IMG/VR virus record: IMGVR_UViG_3300049595_001338
Span: 1 to 28,106 of that record
Length of the DNA stretch: 28,106 nt
From: a virus
Reading direction: 5' to 3' (one strand)
The position numbers and the translations under genes were made by a program. Below are positions 1-7,750 of the stretch, piece after piece (position 1 is the stretch's first letter; each line of letters begins with the position of its first letter). The notes under the pieces are model-generated. The model saw only the letters and a program-made list of their open reading frames with translations. It was not told the DNA's origin and did not search any database.

Positions 1-2
1 TT

Positions 3-53
3 AATGTTGATTGGTGCATAGTACTTTATAAAATACAAAGCACTAACTCTTAA
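3..53 (+). other. Possible 3' tail of an upstream gene
   Basis: One frame is open from the left edge and ends at a TAA at 51-53, giving about 16 residues (NVDWCIVLYKIQSTNS). The stop lies 10 bases before an intrinsic terminator, which is where a gene end would be expected. The stretch is too short to identify, and a second frame also stops at 19-21, so this is only a weak suggestion of a truncated CDS. Confidence 0.2.
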
Positions 54-62
54 CTAGAGATT

Positions 63-94
63 AACACGCCTTAAACAAGCGTGTTTTTCTTTTT
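63..94 (+). terminator. Intrinsic terminator upstream of the reductase gene
   Basis: A perfect 7-bp stem, AACACGC (63-69) with GCGTGTT (79-85), encloses a 9-base loop and runs into a T-rich tract (84-94). It would end transcription arriving from the left before the candidate promoters of the reductase gene. Confidence 0.75.
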
Positions 95-101
95 AATTCT
101 A

Positions 102-145
102 TGATATACTTAACACTACTTTGGATTCTGCAAAGTACTTATAAT
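102..145 (+). promoter_or_regulatory. Two candidate -10 boxes for the reductase gene
   Basis: An extended -10, TGATATACT, lies at 102-110 directly behind the terminator, and a plain TATAAT lies at 140-145, 23 bases before the ATG at 169. No convincing -35 box is at the right distance from either. TGATATACT is identical to the motif at 5702-5710 in front of the 131-residue gene. Confidence 0.5.
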
Positions 146-168
146 ATTAATAGAAAGTTGGAACGTAA

Positions 169-2199
169 ATGTCAGATATCTTTTCTTTTCGTTTGTCAGA
201 TGAGTTTGTAAATAAATATACTGAGGTACCAGCCCCGTTTGGCTTTTCAGATGCTGGATCAAACTCTTTAGGAGAAATTACCTTTATACGTACCTACTCT
301 CGGATGAAAGAAGATGGAACAAAGGAAAGATGGCATGAGGTTTGCAAGCGGGTAATTGAAGGAATGTACTCAGTACAAAAGAACCACGCTAAAGATAATA
401 GACTTCCATGGAACGACAACAAAGCACAGAAGTCTGCACAAGAAGCCTTTCAGAGAATGTTTGAACTAAAGTGGACACCACCAGGTCGTGGTCTCTGGGC
501 ATTTGGAACTCCTATGACTATGGAGAAGCGTAACTCAGCATCCCTTCAAAATTGTGCAATGGTATCAACTCGTGACCTTGATCGCAATGATCCAGGAGCC
601 TTATTTGCATGGGTAATGGATGCATTAATGCTGGGTATTGGTGTAGGGTTTGATACCGTCGGTCAAGACAAAGAAATGCCTATCTATGCTCCAACAGAGC
701 CAGAAAATGTATGGGAAATCCCAGACACTCGTGAAGGTTGGGTTGACTCAGTAAGAATGCTTTTAAATTCATACCTACGACCTAATCAGGCTATACAAAA
801 GTTTAACTATGACCTTATCCGTCCTCTAGGAGCCCCAATAAAAGGCTTTGGTGGGGTGGCTAGCGGTCCAGCACCACTGATTGCATTACACAGTAAGATA
901 GACAAAGTAATTGGCGGTAGATCAGGAGAAACTCTTGATTCTCGTGCAATAGTAGACATTGTAAACCTTATTGGTACATGCGTTGTTTCTGGTAATGTTC
1001 GTCGTTCTGCTACCTTGGCTTTAGGAAATGCTGAAGACAAAGATTTTATTAATTTAAAAAATGCAGAGGTTTTTCCAGATAGAAATTCATTTGATTCAGA
1101 GAATCCAGGATGGGCTTGGATGTCTAATAATTCTATTTCTGCAGAGGTTGGAACAAAGTATGAAGACTATGTTGACTTAATTGCAGACAATGGGGAGCCA
1201 GGATTTATTTGGCTAGATGTTGCTAGAGATTATGGAAGATTAGCAGACGCTCCAGATTATAAAGATTCTCGTGTTATGGGATTCAATCCATGCGCTGAAC
1301 AACCATTGGAAAGTTATGAATTATGCACACTTGTAGAAGTTCATCTAAATCGTCATGAAAATAAAGAAGACTTTTTACGTACATTAAAGTTTGCTTACTT
1401 ATACGGCAAGACTGTTACGCTTATGCCAACACATTGGCAAACTACAAATGGAATCATGCAACGTAATCGTCGTATTGGAACATCACTTACTGGCATTGCA
1501 TCTTTTGCAGATAAAAAGGGTATGCCAATTATTCGTGAGTGGATGGACGAAGGGTATAAAAAGATTCGTTCATATGATCACACATACTCAGAATGGCTAT
1601 GTGTACGTGAATCAATTCGTGTAACTACCGTCAAACCTTCAGGCTCTGTTTCATTGTTATCTGGTGCAACACCAGGAGTTCATTGGGGTCCAGGAGGAGA
1701 GTTCTATCTTCGTGCTATAAGGTTTGGAAATACAGACCCAATGATGCATTTATTTAAAGCAGCAGGGTATAGAATTGAAGATGACGTAGTATCAGCAAAC
1801 ACTTCAGTAGTATATTTCCCAGTAGCATCTGGACATCCTCGTTCTGAAAAAGATGTAAGTCTTTTTGAAAAGATTGGTTTGGCTGCTACCGCTCAAAAAT
1901 ATTGGTCTGATAATGGAGTATCTGTAACTTTGTCATTTGACAAGGAATCTGAAACCAAGCACATTGCTCCAGCATTACACATGCATGAAGGTCAATTAAA
2001 GGCAGTTTCATTTTTGCCTATGGGTAATAAAACTTATCCTCAACAACCATATACAAATATTACAAGAGAAGAATATAACTCTTATGTTGGTAAAATTGGT
2101 AAAATTGATTGGTCTGCTATTTATGATGGCAAGGATAATCTTGATGCAGAGTCTGAAAAATATTGTTCTACAGATGCATGTGAGATTAAATTATATTAG
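169..2199 (+). CDS. nrdJ: Adenosylcobalamin-dependent ribonucleoside-triphosphate reductase (class II RNR)
   Basis: This 676-residue monomeric class II reductase should convert ribonucleotides to deoxyribonucleotides for phage DNA synthesis, using adenosylcobalamin to form a thiyl radical. The active-site set is visible: C129 and C386 as the reducible pair, and NPCAE with N373, C375 (thiyl cysteine) and E377. The spacing C375 to C386 is the same as C408 to C419 in the Lactobacillus leichmannii enzyme. The C-terminal tail CSTDAC gives C666 and C671, with the same spacing as the C731/C736 pair that re-reduces the active site. The SGSVSLLSGATPGVHWG loop is also present. It is somewhat shorter than the 739-residue reference but appears intact. 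It is a nucleotide-metabolism gene placed next to structural genes. The ribosome binding site is weak (GGAA before ATG 169). Oxygen independence and B12 dependence follow from the family; cofactor supply by the host is inferred. Confidence 0.95.
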   Translation: MSDIFSFRLSDEFVNKYTEVPAPFGFSDAGSNSLGEITFIRTYSRMKEDGTKERWHEVCKRVIEGMYSVQKNHAKDNRLPWNDNKAQKSAQEAFQRMFELKWTPPGRGLWAFGTPMTMEKRNSASLQNCAMVSTRDLDRNDPGALFAWVMDALMLGIGVGFDTVGQDKEMPIYAPTEPENVWEIPDTREGWVDSVRMLLNSYLRPNQAIQKFNYDLIRPLGAPIKGFGGVASGPAPLIALHSKIDKVIGGRSGETLDSRAIVDIVNLIGTCVVSGNVRRSATLALGNAEDKDFINLKNAEVFPDRNSFDSENPGWAWMSNNSISAEVGTKYEDYVDLIADNGEPGFIWLDVARDYGRLADAPDYKDSRVMGFNPCAEQPLESYELCTLVEVHLNRHENKEDFLRTLKFAYLYGKTVTLMPTHWQTTNGIMQRNRRIGTSLTGIASFADKKGMPIIREWMDEGYKKIRSYDHTYSEWLCVRESIRVTTVKPSGSVSLLSGATPGVHWGPGGEFYLRAIRFGNTDPMMHLFKAAGYRIEDDVVSANTSVVYFPVASGHPRSEKDVSLFEKIGLAATAQKYWSDNGVSVTLSFDKESETKHIAPALHMHEGQLKAVSFLPMGNKTYPQQPYTNITREEYNSYVGKIGKIDWSAIYDGKDNLDAESEKYCSTDACEIKLY

Positions 2200-2208
2200 T
2201 CTTCATCC

Positions 2209-2217
2209 TGCTATAAT
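2209..2217 (+). promoter_or_regulatory. Extended -10 promoter TGCTATAAT before the 1154-residue gene
   Basis: TGCTATAAT lies in the short gap after the reductase stop and is identical to the motif at 7733-7741. A start near 2224 would leave a leader of about 11 bases carrying AGGAG (2226-2230) before ATG 2235. No clear -35 box was seen. Confidence 0.6.
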
Positions 2218-2234
2218 AAGGGGATAGGAGAAAT

Positions 2235-5200
2235 ATGTCTACCCCATCAAATTTATATGCAGAAAAAATATATTCTGAGCACCCATTAGTTTTATGGGCA
2301 CTAGACGATACCCTTAATTATAAAAGTTTAATTTCTGAAGCACAGCGTGATATCTCTGATTCTTGGACTATATCAGATGCAACAGCAACATTAGAGTCAG
2401 AATCTCTTAAGCAGCCATTTTTAAATAGTGCTTTGACATTAGTTGAAGTTGATGTGCCAGTTACTGAAACTCTTGAAGCATCAATAATTAGCCCAAATAT
2501 ATTAAACTTTAATGTTCTTGAAGATCTTGAAACATTTACAATAGGTTCATATTTTTATTCAAATAGTGTTTATTTGCAAAGTGTTTCTATAGGATATGAA
2601 TATACAGATCCAAGCACTTCTCAAATAGTTCAAGAATTAAAAACTTTTACAAGTACGCTTTATCAAAAATGGGGCTTTATCTCTGAAACTTTTGCAATTC
2701 CAAATGTCTCTGCACAATTAAGAATTGTTTTTAAAATAAAAATATTTGAAGGGTCTGGACTTACAACAGAAAATCAATTTTATTTTAATGGTATTACTTT
2801 AGGTCAATGGAATGAAGAATTTAACACATATTCTTTAAATGGAATAACAGAAACTACAGTTCCATCAACAGTAAGCATTTATGGTGGTTTGGATGCAGTG
2901 GAGGCCCAAGCATACGGTATTGCAGAAGATTCTGGGTACTACATTACCGAAGGCGGATTAAAAAGCAAAAATGCAGGCATACCTTTGGTTTATGGCGCAA
3001 GCGGTGCAACAAGGTTAGAGCCTTATACAGATGCATCTTTAATAATTCCAGGAAAAGGTTTTTTAAATAAAAAAGGACAGTATAACGATTACACAATTGA
3101 ATTTTGGGCAAGGATAGCAGCAAATACACTAACACCATTTAAAATTTTTGGACCAATTGCATCTAACGATGGCTTATATGTTGAAGATGGATTTTTAACA
3201 TTAGTTGTTGGAAATCAGTTTGCTTCTCACTTTATTGGTGAATGGTTTAGGCCAATTTTAATTCATATTCGTTTAATTAGGAACTCAGCATCTTTATTAA
3301 TAAATGGAGAAGAGGTTTTATCACTGTCTTTTGATACATCTACCCTTTCTTTACCAGAAGAACTTGATGCTAACGGGGATAGCCAGGATTGGCTTGGCTT
3401 TTATTCAGATGCCAGCGTATATCCTTTTGAAATTGACTGTGTTGCAATTTATTCATATCAAGTTCCAGTTACAGTAGCAAAACGCAGATGGGTATATGGA
3501 CAAGGAGTTATATCTCCAGAAGGAATTAACTCAGCATATGGAGGAATAACTGCATTCGTAGACTATCCATTTGCTAACTATACTGCAAACTACAATTACC
3601 CAGACTTTGCAGGATGGAACCAAGGAAGTTTTGATAATTTAACAACAACCACAACAAGTTTAAGAACTCCAGAATATTTGTTACCTGAAATATTTTTAGA
3701 TGATAAAACATTGGAAGATTTATATGAAGACAATCAAGCCATACAAGATAACGAATCTGGTCCATTTATTGAAAATAGGTTTTTGTCATTTAGGCCAAAC
3801 AACACTTGGAATTCTAAAAATACCTACATTAATTTTGATAAGTTTAATGTTTTAGCAAATCAGGTTGATGCTTTTTATGGTGTTTTTAGTTCCCATGATT
3901 TGGTTTCTGAAGAAATATTGTTTAAAATATATAATCCTGTCAATGGCAACTATTTTTCTATTATTAAAGATGGCGATGAAATTAAATATTCTTTGACCAA
4001 TAGTGAAGGTACTGAATTATTATTTACCTCTGATCCGATAACAGCAAACACTACTTTTGCAGTTGGGTTTAATTTAAGAAGTTTATCTGATAATTTTGGT
4101 GGAGGTGTTAATTCATTTTTAGGAAATCAAAATTCTTTAAAAATGTATGTTGGTGGTGACGATTCTGGAGAATATGCTTTTACTGGAAGAATTTATTCTG
4201 TTGGTGTTTGTAGCACAACTAACGCTTCTAAGATATCAAATAATTTTGATGAAAATGGAATTGTTATTTTAAGTCATGGTTCATCATTAATTTCTCACAC
4301 AGCAAGTTATACACTTCTGCCTTCTGAAGCATATGAAAGATATTTTTTAGATATAGGTGTTGCTGGATATTGGCAAGATTATTTACCACTTTCTTATTTT
4401 GGGCAATTTGTAAAAAATAAAGATAGCGAAGAATACTATGATTTAGATTTTTTACAGTTTAACTTGGCATACCCTACTACTACAACTTTAGCCGAAGAAT
4501 CTGGTAATGGTGGATACTATTATGATACAAGTGGAGCACAAATAAAAAGTTATATTACTTTTCAATATGTTTCTGAGGGAGCAAATCTTGTAACACCTTT
4601 TGCAAATGAGCAAACGTTAAATCAATATAAAGTTGTTGATATAAATGATTATGAAGATTGGGAGACCACAAGGTTTGAAGTTTTAAATAATACATTAATA
4701 TATCCTATTAAAACAAAAGACTTTAATAGTCTTGCAATTGTTTATAGTCTTGAATTTAATAGCCGTGGTATTTTGACCAAACCCATATTGTTGAATAAGT
4801 TGCAGTTGGCTTCTCAAGCATTTAACAACAATTCTTCAAATCCTGTTGGAACAAGATTTGGTGTAGACTTGTTCCCATATAAGAAAAATGGAATATATTT
4901 TGATTATAAATCAAAAAATCCGTTTAGCATATACAAAGAAAGCACACCATATCTATATTTAACCAAAACTTCTGGGCTAGAAGTGCGTGGAGAACTTAAT
5001 GTTTTAGAAAATCGTGGGCTTTCTCTTCCAATTAATAAAGAACTTGCAACATCTTATAAGGTAAGTGCTATGCAACTCTGGCTAAGATATGATCAGGACA
5101 CCTTTCCAGAAACAGCAACAGAAATATTTGAAATTAATCACAAAGATGGTACATTAAAGTTTTATATTCAGGCAAATAGTTCTAGCATGAATAGGGCAAA

Positions 5201-5699
5201 AATATTCGTTTTGAATGAAAATGGCGTTGAATATAATGGAGTTGCTTTTTATTTAAATGGCAATCTTGTAAGAGAGCCAGTCTTGTCGCTTAAGGAGTGG
5301 TCATCTATTGGTGTTTCATTTTTAACATCCCTGGTATATAATTCATATTTAGGAAGTATAAATCTTACAGGCCCAGCACTATTTAATAATATTGCATACT
5401 ATCAAGCAAATAGTTTGCAAGAGGTTGAAAGCAGAACCTTCAGGCCTTGGTATAAGGTTTTAACGGATGGAATTACAACCTTTGATTGGCAATTTTGGAA
5501 TAATAACTTTACTTGGGACGGTATGTTGGTCATAGGCTCATCTGAGTTTTATGGAATTAGTCCATTAGACATTTATAAAACATACATCGGAACGAATAAA
5601 ATTATAGTTGATGACGGAGAAGGGCTAATTTATCAGCCTGAAAAGTTAAAAATATACTCCGAAGTAGAATGGTTAAGCACTGTCGCCACACCAGTATAA
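2235..5699 (+). CDS. Large LamG/concanavalin-like structural protein (fibre or minor tail/head protein)
   Basis: A 1154-residue protein beginning MSTPSNLYAE and followed by HPLVLWALDD, an opening I associate with actinophage surface proteins. At least one jelly-roll lectin-like domain is fairly clear at about residues 280-410 (YTIEFWAR at 286-293, LLINGEE near 357). Two weaker copies of the same pattern lie near 525-660 and 930-1055 (MQLWLRYDQ, then FYLNGNLV). The composition is rich in N, S, Y and T with many predicted strands, and there is no signal peptide. The likely role is a virion surface protein binding host glycans, but the exact site (head fibre or tail fibre) cannot be told. It has its own promoter and AGGAG site and lies upstream of the portal, an unusual place for a tail fibre. 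Its C-terminus shares the KIIVDDG motif, with an identical 20-base DNA stretch, with the tail-tip gene at 24203. Confidence 0.65.
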   Translation: MSTPSNLYAEKIYSEHPLVLWALDDTLNYKSLISEAQRDISDSWTISDATATLESESLKQPFLNSALTLVEVDVPVTETLEASIISPNILNFNVLEDLETFTIGSYFYSNSVYLQSVSIGYEYTDPSTSQIVQELKTFTSTLYQKWGFISETFAIPNVSAQLRIVFKIKIFEGSGLTTENQFYFNGITLGQWNEEFNTYSLNGITETTVPSTVSIYGGLDAVEAQAYGIAEDSGYYITEGGLKSKNAGIPLVYGASGATRLEPYTDASLIIPGKGFLNKKGQYNDYTIEFWARIAANTLTPFKIFGPIASNDGLYVEDGFLTLVVGNQFASHFIGEWFRPILIHIRLIRNSASLLINGEEVLSLSFDTSTLSLPEELDANGDSQDWLGFYSDASVYPFEIDCVAIYSYQVPVTVAKRRWVYGQGVISPEGINSAYGGITAFVDYPFANYTANYNYPDFAGWNQGSFDNLTTTTTSLRTPEYLLPEIFLDDKTLEDLYEDNQAIQDNESGPFIENRFLSFRPNNTWNSKNTYINFDKFNVLANQVDAFYGVFSSHDLVSEEILFKIYNPVNGNYFSIIKDGDEIKYSLTNSEGTELLFTSDPITANTTFAVGFNLRSLSDNFGGGVNSFLGNQNSLKMYVGGDDSGEYAFTGRIYSVGVCSTTNASKISNNFDENGIVILSHGSSLISHTASYTLLPSEAYERYFLDIGVAGYWQDYLPLSYFGQFVKNKDSEEYYDLDFLQFNLAYPTTTTLAEESGNGGYYYDTSGAQIKSYITFQYVSEGANLVTPFANEQTLNQYKVVDINDYEDWETTRFEVLNNTLIYPIKTKDFNSLAIVYSLEFNSRGILTKPILLNKLQLASQAFNNNSSNPVGTRFGVDLFPYKKNGIYFDYKSKNPFSIYKESTPYLYLTKTSGLEVRGELNVLENRGLSLPINKELATSYKVSAMQLWLRYDQDTFPETATEIFEINHKDGTLKFYIQANSSSMNRAKIFVLNENGVEYNGVAFYLNGNLVREPVLSLKEWSSIGVSFLTSLVYNSYLGSINLTGPALFNNIAYYQANSLQEVESRTFRPWYKVLTDGITTFDWQFWNNNFTWDGMLVIGSSEFYGISPLDIYKTYIGTNKIIVDDGEGLIYQPEKLKIYSEVEWLSTVATPV

Positions 5700-5701
5700 T
5701 C

Positions 5702-5710
5702 TGATATACT
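5702..5710 (+). promoter_or_regulatory. Extended -10 promoter TGATATACT, leaderless arrangement
   Basis: TGATATACT ends only 7 bases before the ATG at 5718, so transcription would be expected to start on or next to the start codon. There is no Shine-Dalgarno in between. This decides in favour of ATG 5718 over the GTG at 5712, which would lie upstream of the predicted transcript start. Confidence 0.6.
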
Positions 5711-5717
5711 TGTGGTT

Positions 5718-6113
5718 ATGGAATCACTAATTAACCCAAAAACTGGTAAACCGTATGTACAAAATGTTCGTCGCAAAGTAATAGATAAGCACTATGACTG
5801 GGGACTTTACGTATATAAGAAGTCTGATGGAAAGTGGTTTACAGACGACACTGGATCAATCTTAAACATCCCTTCAGATCGTGGTGATTTATCCAAGATT
5901 GCAGAACTACGAAAGGCTGCCATGCATTATGGAGATGACGGTGAAGGCAAAGCAGTTTTTGTTCCTGGCCTTACAAGAATTAGTGAAGAAGAATATTCTG
6001 AACAAAAAGAAAGAATGAGAGAAGGACTAATTCCTTCAATGAATGACTTAGGTGCTTGGCATGCAGCACAACAGACATTAGATAAATATGGAAAGGATGC
6101 TGTAAATGAGTGA
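5718..6113 (+). CDS. Conserved-looking hypothetical protein upstream of portal
   Basis: A 131-residue soluble protein with no family I can name. Visible traits are an N-terminal MESLINPKTGKPYVQNVRRK, a central WFTDDTGSILNIPSDRG segment, a helical KIAELRKAAMHYG stretch, and an acidic/basic helical C-terminus with WHAAQQTLDKYGKDA. No membrane segment or cysteine was seen. Its last 8 bases overlap the portal start at 6106, so the two are probably translationally coupled and the product may act in DNA packaging or portal assembly. That role is inferred from position only. A GTG two codons upstream (5712) would give 133 residues, but it falls at the 3' edge of the -10 box and is less likely. Confidence 0.75.
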   Translation: MESLINPKTGKPYVQNVRRKVIDKHYDWGLYVYKKSDGKWFTDDTGSILNIPSDRGDLSKIAELRKAAMHYGDDGEGKAVFVPGLTRISEEEYSEQKERMREGLIPSMNDLGAWHAAQQTLDKYGKDAVNE

Positions 6114-7710
6114 TGAGCAAGAATACATTCGTGTAGGTCTTAATACACAGAACAAAGAAGAAAATCCTTTTAGGCATCAAGATCCCTTTAATAAAAGTTG
6201 GGATGATTTAAAAGATTATTCTGGACTAGATCAAAATTTTCGTCGTAGAACAACCCGCAATTTATCAAAATATATTAGTCCAGAAACAAACCAAGCATAT
6301 TTAAATGCAGCAAATGTTACACCTTCAGGAGTAGATGCAAGTTCAAAGCAAATCAATCCTGGCACGGTATATAGAAATGGTTACGGACTATTTGATGTAA
6401 TCACTCCTCCATATAACATGTACGAATTAGCCAACTTTTATGACACATCATTTGCTAACCATGCTGCTATTGACGCTAAGGTAGAAAACGTAGTCGGTCT
6501 TGGATATCGCTTTGATATTTCAGACAGAACCATGTTAAGGTTTGAAATGAACGAAGATCAAGCAGCGGTAGATCGTGCTCGTAATCGTATTGAAAGAGCA
6601 AAGATACAGTTGCGTGATTGGTTAGAAAGTTTAAATGATGATGACAGTTTTACAAAAACTATGGAAAAGGTTTATACAGATCTTCAAGCAACTGGTAATG
6701 GTTTTATTGAAGTAGGTAGAACAGTGGCTGGAGATATTGGATATGTTGGACATATTCCAGCAACTACTGTTCGTGTACGTCGTTTACGTGATGGTTTTAT
6801 TCAAATTATTGGTCAAAAGGTAGTTTATTTTAGAAACTTTGGAGCAAGAAATGCAAACCCTATGGGCACAGATCCAAGACCAAATGAGATTATTCATCTT
6901 AAAGAATACTCTCCTTTAAATACATTCTATGGAATTCCAGATATTGTTGCAGCAATGCCGTCTTTAATTGGAGACCAGTTGGCATCTCAATACAATATTG
7001 ACTACTTTGAAAACAAGGCGGTTCCAAGATATGTAGTAACATTAAAGGGTGCAAAATTATCTGGCGATGCCGAAGATAAAATGTTTAGATTTTTACAGAC
7101 TGGACTTAAGGCTCAATCCCATAGAACTCTTTATATCCCACTTCCTGGAGATACGGACGGTAATAAGGTTGAGTTTAAGATGGAACCAATTGAAAACGGT
7201 ATTCAGGACGGCTCATTTAAGGAGTACCGCAAACAAAACCGTGATGATATTTTAATTGCACATCAGGTTCCAATTTCTAAACTTGGCGGTGCTGATTCAG
7301 GCATTGCAGCAGCACTTTCACAAGATCGCACATTTAAAGAGCAGGTGGCTAGACCAGCACAAAAACATCTTGAAAAAGTAGTTAATAAAATTATTAAGGA
7401 AAAAACAGATATCCTTGAACTTAAATTTAATGAACTTACCCTTACTGATGAAATTGCTCAATCTCAGATTATTGAGCGTTATGTTAAGACTCAGGTTATG
7501 ACTCCAAATGAGGCTCGTGAAAAATTAGACTTGCCACAAAGAGCAGATGGGGATGATCCTTTTGTTATGTCGCCAAGACAAGCAACTGACTCTAGAGCAA
7601 ATTTGGCGGGTACTCGCCAAAGAGATTCAGAAAGAACAAATAATAATTCTGATTCACCAACTACAATATCTGGACGCAATCCCCAAGGCGAAGGCAGATC
7701 GTCTCAATAG
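6106..7710 (+). CDS. Portal protein (PBSX/HK97-type)
   Basis: This 534-residue protein should form the dodecameric ring at one capsid vertex through which DNA enters and to which the neck attaches. The core fits the phage portal family: NGFIEVGRT and IPATTVRVRRL strands in the middle, then EIIHLKEYSPLNTFYGIPDIVAAMPSL near residues 265-290, and the helical FKEYRKQNRDDILIAHQVPISKLGG and SQDRTFKEQVARP segments typical of PBSX-type portals. The C-terminal 50 residues are S/N/R-rich and probably disordered. The start is supported by AGGA (6094-6097) at 8 bases and by the 8-base overlap with the preceding gene. It is followed by the protease/scaffold and capsid genes, the classical head module order. 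Confidence 0.92.
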   Translation: MSDEQEYIRVGLNTQNKEENPFRHQDPFNKSWDDLKDYSGLDQNFRRRTTRNLSKYISPETNQAYLNAANVTPSGVDASSKQINPGTVYRNGYGLFDVITPPYNMYELANFYDTSFANHAAIDAKVENVVGLGYRFDISDRTMLRFEMNEDQAAVDRARNRIERAKIQLRDWLESLNDDDSFTKTMEKVYTDLQATGNGFIEVGRTVAGDIGYVGHIPATTVRVRRLRDGFIQIIGQKVVYFRNFGARNANPMGTDPRPNEIIHLKEYSPLNTFYGIPDIVAAMPSLIGDQLASQYNIDYFENKAVPRYVVTLKGAKLSGDAEDKMFRFLQTGLKAQSHRTLYIPLPGDTDGNKVEFKMEPIENGIQDGSFKEYRKQNRDDILIAHQVPISKLGGADSGIAAALSQDRTFKEQVARPAQKHLEKVVNKIIKEKTDILELKFNELTLTDEIAQSQIIERYVKTQVMTPNEAREKLDLPQRADGDDPFVMSPRQATDSRANLAGTRQRDSERTNNNSDSPTTISGRNPQGEGRSSQ

Positions 7711-7716
7711 TTGAGA
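7702..7716 (+). repeat. Inverted repeat with the portal stop codon in its loop
   Basis: TCTCAA (7702-7707) and TTGAGA (7711-7716) are perfect complements, and the 3-base loop is exactly the TAG stop of the portal gene. There is no T tract behind it, so it is not a standard terminator. TTGAGA could also be a poor -35 box, 19 bases before TATAAT. Confidence 0.5.
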
Positions 7717-7732
7717 AAACTGTATAAAGCAG

Positions 7733-7741
7733 TGCTATAAT
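7733..7741 (+). promoter_or_regulatory. Extended -10 promoter TGCTATAAT for protease/scaffold
   Basis: TGCTATAAT ends 9 bases before ATG 7751, giving a predicted leader of 0-3 bases. The intervening TATAACGTT contains no Shine-Dalgarno, so the protease is predicted to be translated from a leaderless or nearly leaderless mRNA. Confidence 0.65.
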
Positions 7742-7750
7742 TATAACGTT

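Noticed and set aside
5712-5717. GTG start two codons upstream for the small pre-portal gene
   Set aside because: It sits against the end of the -10 box TATACT (5705-5710) and would be upstream of the expected transcript start; ATG 5718 fits better.
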